Shown piece after piece: positions 26,929 through 34,783 of a stretch of DNA of 64,000 bases (positions are counted from its first letter, which is position 1; each line of letters begins with the position of its first letter). The notes beneath the pieces are model-generated. The model saw nothing but the letters and a program-made list of their open reading frames with translations, was not told the origin of the DNA and did no database searches. Made by a program: the position numbers and the translations under genes. Source of the DNA: Neoroseomonas lacus (GTDB taxonomy: Bacteria; Pseudomonadota; Alphaproteobacteria; Acetobacterales; Acetobacteraceae); NCBI RefSeq assembly GCF_014644535.1, contig NZ_BMKW01000008.1:470-64469 (forward strand). Direction: 5' to 3'.

Positions 26929-28655
26929 GCCGCCACCGCCTCGGCAGGTGCGGCCAGCGCGGTGAGGGCGGCATCATCCTGCCTGGCGCAGAACAGATGG
27001 AAGGTCTCGCCCGGTTCGCGCTGCGCGAGCCATGATCGCAGCAGGCCCAGCACGACGGGGCCGAGTTCATCCTGCGCGAGTTTGGGGCGGATCAGCCGGC
27101 CGATCTTCTGTTCGGGACCGGAGCCGCCGCCAACATGCAGGTCGTAGCCTTCAACGAGATCGTCACCCCGTTCGACCTTGGCGCCCAGCAGCCCGATATC
27201 GGCGATGTAGTGCTGCGCGCAGGAATGGTGGCAGCCGGTGAGGTGGATGTTGAGCGGCTGATCCAGCGTCAGCCTCCGTTCCAGGAAGTCGGCCAGTTCC
27301 GCCGCGTGGCGCTTGGTGTTGCTGGCGGCGAATTTGCATCCGGCATTGCCGGTGCAGGCGACGAGACCGCCCCGCAGCGCGGAGGCTTCGTGCGTGAGGC
27401 CCAGCGCGGCGATGGACGTGATCGCTTCGCCCAGCCGGTCCTGCGAAACATCGCTGATCAGCAGGTTCTGCCAGACGGTGAGACGAATGGTGCCGGACCC
27501 GCAACGCCGCGCGATGTCCGCGAGGCCTCGCAGCTGGTCCACGGAAAGCCGCCCGACCGGCGTCACCACGCCGATATAGGACAGCCCCGGCTGCTTCTGC
27601 GCATGGATGCCGACATGGCCGTGCTTGGCGGGCGGCGAGGGGGGGTGGATCGCAGCCTCGGCCAGCCGTTCCAGCGTGCGGCCGAGACGTTGTTCGACCA
27701 GCGCCAGGAAGCCATCGATGCCAAGGCGATCGAGCACGTATTTCAGCCGTGCCTTGGCACGGTCAGTGCGGTCCCCTTCGGCGATAAAGACGCGCAGGAT
27801 GGCATCGCAGACCGGTATGATGTCGGCCTCGGTCACCACGACACCTGTGCCGCGCGCGAAATCCCGATGCCCGGTGATGCCGCCAAGCGTGAGGCGGAAG
27901 CGCAGGCCGCCATCCGTCCGCACGGCCGCGAGGCTGATATCGTTGGTCTCCTGCAGCACTTCGACTGCGCCGCCGCCGGCGACGGAGATGTTGAATTTGC
28001 GCGGCAGGGCGAAGAGGTCGCGCGTGTTCAGGATGTGATGGTGCAGGGCGCGCACGATCGGCCGCGTGTCGATGAGTTCGGCCGCGTCGATCCCCGCCGT
28101 CGGGCTGCCGGTGATGTTGCGGATGTTGTCCGCCCCGGTGCCGCGCGGCAGCAGGCCGATATCGCCGAGGCGCATAACCACCTCCGGCCCCTTCGCCGCC
28201 GGGATTTCGCGGAATTGGAGGTTGGCCCGCGTCGTGACATCGGCGTAGCCGCCGGCACAATCCGCGGCGATGTCGGCAATCGCGTCTAGCTGATGCGCGG
28301 CGAGGATGCCGCCGGGAATGCGCAGCCGGCACATGAACGCATCCTGCGCCGGGCCGACGAAGAACAGCCCGTGATAGCGGCCGATGAAATCGTCGATGGG
28401 CTTCGGGAACTTGCCCTCCGCCGCGCGTGCCGTCAGCTCGTCCCAGCGGTCGAGGGGATGTTTCGCGCGCTTCGCATCCTCCTGCGGAACCAGCTTGCCG
28501 CCGCGGGCGATGGTCGCGTCCTGCGCGGCGCGCAGCGCGTCCGGCGGCGCGCCGCCGTCTCCGGCCGGCCGCAGGCTGCCGCGTCGCGCCTCGACCCCAG
28601 CCATGAAGCCCTTGAGGTATTCCTGCTGTTGCGGATCGAAGGGGGCGTCGTCCAT
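26925..28655 (-). CDS. nirA: NirA-type siroheme nitrite reductase
   Basis: Reduces nitrite to ammonium with siroheme and a [4Fe-4S] cluster. The 576-residue protein has the duplicated nitrite/sulfite reductase half-domains and the cluster-siroheme cysteines C434, C440 (CTGNAGC) and C475, C479 (CHHSC). A family-typical segment with TRANLQFREI is present. The start at 28655 (MDDAPFDPQQQEYLKGFMAG) is favoured because it overlaps the upstream stop (TAATG). An upstream extension of the frame is antisense or shifted reading of the neighbour. It lacks the FAD/NADH modules of NirB, so it depends on a separate reductase. Confidence 0.94.
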   Translation of the reverse strand: MDDAPFDPQQQEYLKGFMAGVEARRGSLRPAGDGGAPPDALRAAQDATIARGGKLVPQEDAKRAKHPLDRWDELTARAAEGKFPKPIDDFIGRYHGLFFVGPAQDAFMCRLRIPGGILAAHQLDAIADIAADCAGGYADVTTRANLQFREIPAAKGPEVVMRLGDIGLLPRGTGADNIRNITGSPTAGIDAAELIDTRPIVRALHHHILNTRDLFALPRKFNISVAGGGAVEVLQETNDISLAAVRTDGGLRFRLTLGGITGHRDFARGTGVVVTEADIIPVCDAILRVFIAEGDRTDRAKARLKYVLDRLGIDGFLALVEQRLGRTLERLAEAAIHPPSPPAKHGHVGIHAQKQPGLSYIGVVTPVGRLSVDQLRGLADIARRCGSGTIRLTVWQNLLISDVSQDRLGEAITSIAALGLTHEASALRGGLVACTGNAGCKFAASNTKRHAAELADFLERRLTLDQPLNIHLTGCHHSCAQHYIADIGLLGAKVERGDDLVEGYDLHVGGGSGPEQKIGRLIRPKLAQDELGPVVLGLLRSWLAQREPGETFHLFCARQDDAALTALAAPAEAVAA

Positions 28656-29848
28656 TACGCGGCGTCCTGGAAGGCGGGGCCGAAGGGCAGCAGGGCGCGC
28701 ATCGACGTGACGTCGCGGCCCTCGGCCATCAGGTTGAGGTAGAAGGGCGCGTCGGCCGTGTCGCCATAGAGCACGGCGCCAATCAGTCGCCCGCCACGCA
28801 GCCACAGCCGCCGATAGCGGCCAATGGCGGCATCCGACAGGGTGATCGCCTCGGCATCGGCGGGCTCGATTTCTCCGGCCGACCAGACGTCGATGCCGGA
28901 GACCTTCAGCGCCGTCGGGTCGGCGCGCGGCGCATAGATCGCGGCTTCGCCACGCAGCGTCGCCGCCGCCGTCTCCGCCATGGCGAGGGCAGGGGCGACC
29001 AGGCCGCAGACGACGCCGCGATGCTCGGCGCATTCGCCGATGGCGAGCACCCCCGGCACGCTCGTCCGCATCGCGTCATCGACCACGATGCCGCGCGCGA
29101 CAGCCAGCCCGGCGTCACGCGCCAGCGCGATGGCGGGCCGAACGCCGACGGCCATCACCACCATCTCGCAAGGGATCCGCGCACCATCGGCCAGGCGAAG
29201 GGCGCGGACATGGGTGTCGCCTTCGATCGCCTCGCTGCGTGCCGGCATGGCGAAGGCGAGGCGACGCGTCGCGCCAAGCTGGCGGGCGAGCAGGGCGCCC
29301 GCCATGGGGTCGAGCTGCCGTTCCATGGGCCAGCCCACGGCATGCACCACGGTGACACGCGCGCCGCGCTGCGACAGCGCCGCCGCCGCCTCGAGGCCGA
29401 GCAGCCCGCCGCCGATCACCGCGACGCGCATGCCGTCGCTGACCGCGCGTCGCATCGCGATCACATCCGCCATGCTGCGATAGACGAAAACGCCCGGCAG
29501 GCCGGCACCGGGCAGCGGCAGGCGCACCGCCTCCGACCCTGTCGCGAACACGGCGCGATCGAAATCGATCGTGTCCCCTCGCGCCGTTACGGCATGGCCC
29601 GTGGCGGCGTCGAGGGTGGCGATGCGCGTCGAGGGTCGATACGCGATGCCCAGCGCGCGCAGCCGGGCGATGTCGTGGGAGATCAGCGCCGGCACCTCCG
29701 CTTCGCCCGACAGGACGCGGCCGAGAGCGATCCGGTCATAGGGCAGGGCTGGCTCGGTGCCGCAGAGCGTCACCATGAGGCCAGCCTCGGCCACACGCTC
29801 CGCGCAGCGCGCCCCTGCCGGTCCGGCGCCGATCACCAGCACGCGCAT
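28655..29848 (-). CDS. FAD-dependent NAD(P)H oxidoreductase (NirB N-terminal-like)
   Basis: A 397-residue pyridine-nucleotide-disulfide-type reductase with two Rossmann motifs, GAGPAG at the N-terminus (VLVIGAGPAGARCAE) and GGGLLGLEAA in the NAD domain, and the FAD-contacting VLAIGECAEHRG. It resembles the FAD/NADH half of NirB and rubredoxin/ferredoxin reductases but stops before the BFD and siroheme modules. In the operon it lies between nrtD and nirA and most likely supplies electrons for nitrite or nitrate reduction, perhaps through the BFD-like domain on NasA. Which partner it serves is not decided by sequence. Confidence 0.88.
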   Translation of the reverse strand: MRVLVIGAGPAGARCAERVAEAGLMVTLCGTEPALPYDRIALGRVLSGEAEVPALISHDIARLRALGIAYRPSTRIATLDAATGHAVTARGDTIDFDRAVFATGSEAVRLPLPGAGLPGVFVYRSMADVIAMRRAVSDGMRVAVIGGGLLGLEAAAALSQRGARVTVVHAVGWPMERQLDPMAGALLARQLGATRRLAFAMPARSEAIEGDTHVRALRLADGARIPCEMVVMAVGVRPAIALARDAGLAVARGIVVDDAMRTSVPGVLAIGECAEHRGVVCGLVAPALAMAETAAATLRGEAAIYAPRADPTALKVSGIDVWSAGEIEPADAEAITLSDAAIGRYRRLWLRGGRLIGAVLYGDTADAPFYLNLMAEGRDVTSMRALLPFGPAFQDAA

Positions 29849-29850
29849 GG

Positions 29851-30642
29851 TCAGGCCACGGCCGGCAAAGCATGACGTTCATGCAGGAAGCGTAGCACCG
29901 CTTCGCGCGCCGACAGGAAGCGCGGGTCGGAGGCCAGCGCCAGCCGGTCGCGCGGGCGCGGCAGGCCCACCTCCAGGATCTCCCCGATCGTCGCATTCGG
30001 GCCATTGGTCATCATCACGATGCGGTCGGACAGCAGCACCGCCTCGTCCACATCATGGGTGATCATCATGACCGTAGTGCCGAGCCGCGCATGGATGGCC
30101 ATCACCTGGTCCTGCAGATGCGCGCGCGTCAGCGCATCGAGCGCGCCGAAGGGCTCATCGAGCAGCAGCACCTTCGGGCGCATCGCCAGCGCGCGGGCAA
30201 TGCCGACGCGCTGCTTCATCCCGCCCGAGATTTCGTTCGGGCGCTTCCGCGCATGGTCGGTCATGCGCACCAGCGCGAGGTTCTCCAGCGTCCAGGCATC
30301 GCGTTCGGCACGCGACATGGTACGGCCGGCGGTGCGGTCCACGGCGAGGCGGACATTCTCGTAGACCGTCAGCCAGGGCAGCAGCGAGTGGTTCTGGAAC
30401 ACCACGGCGCGGTCGGGGCCTGGTTCCGTCACCTCGCTGCCTTCCAGCACCACGCCGCCTAGGGTCGCCGGCAGCAGCCCGGCCACGACATTCAGCAGCG
30501 TCGACTTGCCGCAGCCCGAATGGCCGATCACGGCGATGTATTCGCCCTGCTTCACCTTCAGATCGACGCCGTTCAGCACCGGTGGCGCGCCCGGGGCGAA
30601 GCGGACGACGACGCGGGAGATGTCGAGGAATGTGCGTTCCAT
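29851..30642 (-). CDS. nrtD: Nitrate ABC transporter ATP-binding protein
   Basis: The ATPase of the nitrate importer, 263 residues. Walker A is GHSGCGKST, the signature ISGGMKQRVGIARAL, Walker B VLLLDEPFGALDALTR, and the H-loop MITHDVDEAV. It belongs to the NrtD/SsuB/TauB group; nitrate specificity follows from the neighbouring binding proteins and reductases. The start ATG at 30642 lies 11 bp after the permease stop. A frame reaching to 31371 is reading through the permease gene and is not used. Confidence 0.95.
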   Translation of the reverse strand: MERTFLDISRVVVRFAPGAPPVLNGVDLKVKQGEYIAVIGHSGCGKSTLLNVVAGLLPATLGGVVLEGSEVTEPGPDRAVVFQNHSLLPWLTVYENVRLAVDRTAGRTMSRAERDAWTLENLALVRMTDHARKRPNEISGGMKQRVGIARALAMRPKVLLLDEPFGALDALTRAHLQDQVMAIHARLGTTVMMITHDVDEAVLLSDRIVMMTNGPNATIGEILEVGLPRPRDRLALASDPRFLSAREAVLRFLHERHALPAVA

Positions 30643-30653
30643 GGCGGGTGCCC

Positions 30654-31535
30654 TCACTGCTCTGAGGTGCCGCGCGTCACCGCGCGGCCGATCAGCGCCA
30701 TCATCCGGTCGAGCATGAAGCCCACGATCCCGATATAGGTCAGCGCCACGATGATGTCGGACAGGTTCGACGAGTTCCATGCATCCCAGACGAAGAAGCC
30801 GATGCCCACGCCGCCGATCAGCATCTCGGCCGCGATGATGGCGAGCCACGACAGCCCGACGCCGATGCGTAGCCCGGTGAAGATGTAGGGCGCGGCGGCC
30901 GGGGTCACGATTCGCAGGAACCAGTCGAAGCGCGACAGCCGGATGACGCGCGCGACATTGCGGTAGTCGGCGGGAACGTTGCGCACGCCGACGGCGGTGT
31001 TGATGATGATCGGCCAGACCGCGGTGATGAAGATGACGAAGATCGCGCTGGGCTGCGCCTCGCGAAATGCCGCCAATGACAGCGGCAGCCAGGCGAGGGG
31101 CGGGATGGTGCGCAGCACCTGGAACAGCGGGTCGAGCGCGCGCATCGCGAAGCGCGACGTGCCCACCAGCATGCCGAGCAGGACACCGACCACGGCCGAC
31201 AAGGTGAAGCCGACCGCCACGCGCTGCAGGCTGGCCAACAGGTGCAGGCCAAGACCCTTGTCGAGCCCGCCACGGTCGTAGAAGGGATGCAGGATTAGTT
31301 CCTTCGCATCCGCCCAGACGCGCGATGGCGGGGGCAGCGTGGCATCCGGGCCGCCGGCGGCCCATTCCCACACCGCCGCGAGGGCGATGACCACGAGGAG
31401 CGGCGGCAGGGTGACCGCAAGCCCATGTTGGACATGCGGGCGCACCCGGTCGGCGATGCTGGGCGCGCGACGCATCGGCATGGTGGTGGAGGACATGGCT
31501 TCGTCCGGCGTGGCAGGGGGAGCGAGCGCGTTCAT
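30654..31535 (-). CDS. nrtB: Nitrate ABC transporter permease
   Basis: An inner-membrane channel subunit of 293 residues with six predicted membrane helices and the BPD-transport loop near LSWLAIIAAEMLIGG. A Pro-rich cytoplasmic N-terminus of about 45 residues precedes the first helix (VTLPPLLVVIALAAVWEW). The ATG at 31535 lies four bases after the nrtA stop. Longer upstream reading is out of frame with the binding protein. It pairs with itself and NrtD to form the importer. Confidence 0.94.
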   Translation of the reverse strand: MNALAPPATPDEAMSSTTMPMRRAPSIADRVRPHVQHGLAVTLPPLLVVIALAAVWEWAAGGPDATLPPPSRVWADAKELILHPFYDRGGLDKGLGLHLLASLQRVAVGFTLSAVVGVLLGMLVGTSRFAMRALDPLFQVLRTIPPLAWLPLSLAAFREAQPSAIFVIFITAVWPIIINTAVGVRNVPADYRNVARVIRLSRFDWFLRIVTPAAAPYIFTGLRIGVGLSWLAIIAAEMLIGGVGIGFFVWDAWNSSNLSDIIVALTYIGIVGFMLDRMMALIGRAVTRGTSEQ

Positions 31536-31539
31536 CGGG

Positions 31540-32814
31540 TCACGCCGCCCCCAACTTCTTGATCGACTGGCTGTCGAGATAGGCGCGCGGGTTTGCCGGA
31601 TCGAAGACCTTGCCGTCGAAGAAGGTCTCGATGCCGCGCGACGTGCCGCCCGGCACCTCGGCATTCGGCACGCCGGCACGCGCGGCGGCGGCGCGCCAGA
31701 TCGCTTCCTTGTTGACCTCGTTGATCAGCGCTGCAGTGTTGGTGTCCTCGGGCAGCACGCCCCAGCGGATGTCCTCGGTCAGGAACCACAGGTCGTGGCT
31801 CTGGAACGGATAGGAGGCGTGGTCGCGCCAGAACTTCATCGCGATATCGGGGTTGGTCACGCGGCGGCCATCGCCGTAGTCGATGATGCCCTGGCTACGC
31901 GGCAGGATGTCGGTGACAGGCACGTTGAACCAGGCGCGGCGACCGATGATGGCGCACATCTCGGCCTTGTTGGCGTCCAGGTCGCACCAGCGCTGCGCCT
32001 CGATCACGGCGGCGGTCAGTGCCTCGGCCGCACGCGGGTTCTCGGCCACCCAGTCGCCGCGCATGCCCAGCACCTTCTCTGGATGATTCTTCCAGAGTTC
32101 ACCGGTCACGCAGGCCGAATAGCCGACGCGCTGATGCACGGTCTGGTCATTCCAGGGCTCGCCCACGCAGAAGGCATCCATGGTGCCGACCTTGAGGTTC
32201 GCGACCATCTGCGGCGGCGGCACGACGATGGTCTGCACGTCCTTGTCCGGATCGATGCCGGCGGCGGCGAGCCAATAGCGCAGCCAAAGGTCATGGGTGC
32301 CGCCACGGAAGGTCATCGCGACCTTGCTTTCGGCATTCAGCGCGCCGCGCAGCGGGGAAGCATCGATCGTCGTGCGCAGCGCGGCATGGCGCCCGGCGAT
32401 CGAGATGGCCTGCCCATTGATGTTCAGCCGGGCGAGGATCGCCATCGGTACCGGCTGGTTGTTCTGCGTCACGCGGCCGGCATGGATCAGATAGGCCATG
32501 GGCGTCAGCAGATGGGCGCCGTCGATGCCCCCGCGCCCGCCGCCCAGCACCAGGTTGTCGCGCGTCGACCCCCAGGAGGCCTGCTTCGTCACCTCGACAT
32601 CGGGCATGCCATGCTTGGCAAACAGCCCCTTCTCCTTGGCGATGATCAGCGGCGCGCTGTCGGTCAGCGCGATGAAGCCGAGCGTGGCCTTGGTGACCTC
32701 CGGCGCCGTGGCGCCTTGCGCGAAGGCGCCGCGCGGCAGAGCAGCCCTGGCGGCGGCGAGAAGGGCCGCGGCGCCGGCGAGGGCTGCGCGGCGGCGGATC
32801 GGGGTCTGGCTCAT
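31540..32814 (-). CDS. nrtA: Nitrate ABC transporter substrate-binding protein
   Basis: The exported nitrate-binding protein, 424 residues. The N-terminus has a Tat-like signal (Arg triplet at 7-9, hydrophobic Ala/Leu core, cleavage after AFA at 32). The mature part opens with TKATLGFIALTDSAPLIIA, typical of NrtA/CmpA, and contains FCVGEPWNDQ. It resembles the NasS protein encoded upstream (WLAAAGIDPD, VVPPPQMV, NHPEKVLG have counterparts there) but only this one has an export signal. The start ATG overlaps the nasS stop (ATGA). Confidence 0.95.
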   Translation of the reverse strand: MSQTPIRRRAALAGAAALLAAARAALPRGAFAQGATAPEVTKATLGFIALTDSAPLIIAKEKGLFAKHGMPDVEVTKQASWGSTRDNLVLGGGRGGIDGAHLLTPMAYLIHAGRVTQNNQPVPMAILARLNINGQAISIAGRHAALRTTIDASPLRGALNAESKVAMTFRGGTHDLWLRYWLAAAGIDPDKDVQTIVVPPPQMVANLKVGTMDAFCVGEPWNDQTVHQRVGYSACVTGELWKNHPEKVLGMRGDWVAENPRAAEALTAAVIEAQRWCDLDANKAEMCAIIGRRAWFNVPVTDILPRSQGIIDYGDGRRVTNPDIAMKFWRDHASYPFQSHDLWFLTEDIRWGVLPEDTNTAALINEVNKEAIWRAAAARAGVPNAEVPGGTSRGIETFFDGKVFDPANPRAYLDSQSIKKLGAA

Positions 32815-33923
32815 GCGTCGGACTCCAGCGGCAGGGAAAGAAGGGGGGAGGGGATGGCCCGGCCCATGGCCGGACGCGGCGAGACGCGCGCCGCGGCGCG
32901 CTCCCACAAATCGCTGCGCCAGGGCGCGAGGGCCTCGGCCTCATCGGCCGCCGCATGACCCCAGCGACGCATCGCGGCGAGCCAGGCGGCGGCTTCAGCG
33001 CGCTGCGGGCAGGTCGCGGTGGCAAACCGCATCGGTGCGGCCAGCGAGCGAGAGGCTTGGCCCGGCGCCGCGGCCACACGACCTTCGAGGGCAGCGGAGA
33101 TCGTCGAGAGCGGCAATTCGGGAAATGCGCGGTCCTGCAACAGGCGGGCTGCGGCCGGCAGATTGGCCGGATCGTCGAGCCACAACGCCGCTTCGATCAC
33201 CGCGGCGGTGATCGCGATGACGGCGTCTTCCTCCCGTGCCGCGATGCCTTCGCCGAAGGCGAGCACCTTTTCCGGGTGGTCGGGCCAGATATCGCCGGTG
33301 GCGAGAGCAAAGCGGCCGGCCCCGTTGGCGACGGCATGGCTGCCCCAGGGCTCCCCGGCGCAAAAGCCCTCGATGGCGCCATCGGCCAGGGCACGGGCGA
33401 CGCGCGGCGGCGGCACCACCACCAGGCGCACGTCATGGTCCGGGTCGAGCCCGCCCGCCGCGAGCCAGTGACGCAGCAAGTAGTTGTGCGAGGAGAAAGG
33501 GAAGACGACGGCGAGCGTCGGTGGCGGCAGGCCTTCCTCGGTGCGGGCGTGGATGGCCTCGGCGAGGCGATGGGCATCGAGCGGCATGTCGGCGCCGCCG
33601 ATCGCTGCCGCCAGGGCCGGTGAGAGGACCACAGTGTTGCCGTTGCGCGCGAGGCCCGCGGTGACGGTCAGGCGCCGGCGCAGGCCGCCCGCGCCGACGG
33701 CCAGGGCGATGGCGAGCGGACCCAACAGTTGCGCGGCATCGAGGCTGCCGAAGGCGAGCTTGTCACGCAGGGCGGCCCAGCCGGCCTCGGGCGACAGCGT
33801 CACCATCACGCCGTGTCGGGCAAAGAGGCCGAGCGCGTCCGCCACGATCAGCGGCGCGGCATCCGTCAGCGGCACGAAGCCGATGCGGAACGGCCGGGAA
33901 GTCGAGAGGGTCGGATGGTTCAC
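32811..33923 (-). CDS. nasS: Nitrate sensor NasS (cytoplasmic NrtA-like)
   Basis: A 370-residue NrtA-family protein without signal peptide. It begins shortly before FRIGFVPLTDAAPLIVADAL and keeps FCAGEPWGSHAV. In known NasST systems such a cytoplasmic protein binds NasT and releases it when nitrate or nitrite binds. NasT is encoded just upstream, which supports this role over transport. The start is GTG at 33923, with GGAGA eight bases upstream; a longer frame to 34028 would run over the leader hairpins. Its gene is the first behind the ANTAR leader, so its own synthesis should be under NasT control, giving negative feedback. Confidence 0.9.
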   Translation of the reverse strand: MNHPTLSTSRPFRIGFVPLTDAAPLIVADALGLFARHGVMVTLSPEAGWAALRDKLAFGSLDAAQLLGPLAIALAVGAGGLRRRLTVTAGLARNGNTVVLSPALAAAIGGADMPLDAHRLAEAIHARTEEGLPPPTLAVVFPFSSHNYLLRHWLAAGGLDPDHDVRLVVVPPPRVARALADGAIEGFCAGEPWGSHAVANGAGRFALATGDIWPDHPEKVLAFGEGIAAREEDAVIAITAAVIEAALWLDDPANLPAAARLLQDRAFPELPLSTISAALEGRVAAAPGQASRSLAAPMRFATATCPQRAEAAAWLAAMRRWGHAAADEAEALAPWRSDLWERAAARVSPRPAMGRAIPSPLLSLPLESDA

Positions 33924-33939
33924 GAAGCGTGTCTCCGGC

Positions 33940-33958
33940 CGGGATGCGCTGCATCCCG
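33940..33958 (-). terminator. Third leader hairpin next to the nasS ribosome binding site
   Basis: On the minus strand the RNA reads CGGGAUGC-AGC-GCAUCCCG, a perfect 8-bp stem. It starts 3 nt after the second ANTAR hairpin and ends 3 nt before the GGAGA ribosome binding site (33932-33936). It sits where an antitermination system would have its terminator, but no U-run follows. It may act as a terminator aided by other factors or as a translational block. Confidence 0.5.
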
Positions 33959-33961
33959 CGT

Positions 33962-34028
33962 GGCGATCCGCCGTTGGATCGCCGGGTGAACCGGAGAAGG
34001 GTCGCTTCAGCCACGCCATTGCGGCCAA
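33962..34028 (-). promoter_or_regulatory. Two-hairpin ANTAR (NasT-binding) leader of the nitrate operon
   Basis: On the transcribed minus strand there are two hairpins with six-base loops. P1 (34007-34028) is UUGGCCGC, loop AAUGGC, GUGGCUGA, with 8 pairs, three of them G-U. P2 (33962-33983) is GGCGAUCC, loop AACGGC, GGAUCGCC, with 8 Watson-Crick pairs. The spacer is 23 nt. Both loops have A at position 1 and G at position 4, the known consensus for RNAs bound by ANTAR-domain antiterminators. The adjacent upstream gene encodes NasT with an ANTAR domain, and the downstream operon is its expected target. The promoter must lie between here and nasT or further upstream; I cannot place it. Confidence 0.85.
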
Positions 34029-34159
34029 GGACGCGATGCATACCGCAACGCAACATCGTTCTGCCGGAAAGCGAGGCCCTGTGAAAAGGGAAATTTCGCC
34101 CTGTTAGAAGGCAATTTACGAGCTCAGCGAAGAGATCGGCGCATGTTTGGGCAATAAGG

Positions 34160-34735
34160 CTATTTATCGATCAAAATTTCTTCGGCCAGCTGCACCATCT
34201 TGAGCCCTCGGTCCATCGACCATCGGCGCATCAGACGATAGGCGTCAGCTTCCGACAGGCGACGACGCTGCATCAGGATGCCCTTGGCGCGTTCGATCAC
34301 GGTGCGTTCGGCGAGGGTGGCGCGAGCCTCGTCGCGTTCGGCACGCAGTGCCTGGAACGCGCGGAAACGGCGGATCGCTACCTCCAGCACCGGCCTCACC
34401 CGCGCCGGTGCCAGACCCTCCACCACATAGGCGGCAACGCCGGCCTCGAGCGCCGCCTCGATCTGGTCGGCGTCACCGCGGCTGGCAAAGACCACCACGG
34501 GCCGCGGTTCGTCGCGGTTCAGCACGCGCATGCTCTCGAGCGCGTCGCGTGATGGGTCATCAAGGTCGCAGACAATGATGTCCGCCCGGGATTCGCGCAC
34601 ACGACCGACCAGGTCGACCGTGTCGGAGGACACGGCGACAACCTGGAAACCCGCCAGTTCGAGGCCGATCTGGACCTCATTGGCGCGGTTCGCATCGGTA
34701 TCGATCAGCAGCACGCGCAGATGCACGCCCCCCAT
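34160..34735 (-). CDS. nasT: ANTAR-domain antiterminator NasT
   Basis: An RNA-binding response-regulator-like protein of 191 residues that relieves termination in leaders of nitrate genes. Residues 1-125 form a receiver-like domain. D57 may occupy the phosphoacceptor position, but the lysine expected after YVV is Glu (YVVEGL, about 103-108). This fits control by NasS binding instead of phosphorylation. A coiled coil (about 126-145) leads to the ANTAR helices at about 145-188 (ERAKGILMQRRRLSEADAYR). The ATG at 34735 is followed by MGGVHLRVLLIDTD. The gene lies upstream of nasS with the leader in between, separate from the regulated operon. Confidence 0.95.
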   Translation of the reverse strand: MGGVHLRVLLIDTDANRANEVQIGLELAGFQVVAVSSDTVDLVGRVRESRADIIVCDLDDPSRDALESMRVLNRDEPRPVVVFASRGDADQIEAALEAGVAAYVVEGLAPARVRPVLEVAIRRFRAFQALRAERDEARATLAERTVIERAKGILMQRRRLSEADAYRLMRRWSMDRGLKMVQLAEEILIDK

Positions 34736-34783
34736 CCATCATTGGGCCGTGCGGCGATTTCCCTCCGTCTCTTATGCCCCGCT

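Noticed and set aside
29851..31371. 506-residue frame suggesting a permease-ATPase fusion
   Set aside because: The N-terminal part is a shifted reading of nrtB with no homology; NrtD begins at 30642.
34045..34075. Sigma-54 type GG/GC promoter upstream of nasS
   Set aside because: The GG and GC doublets are 12 bp apart, not the required 10.
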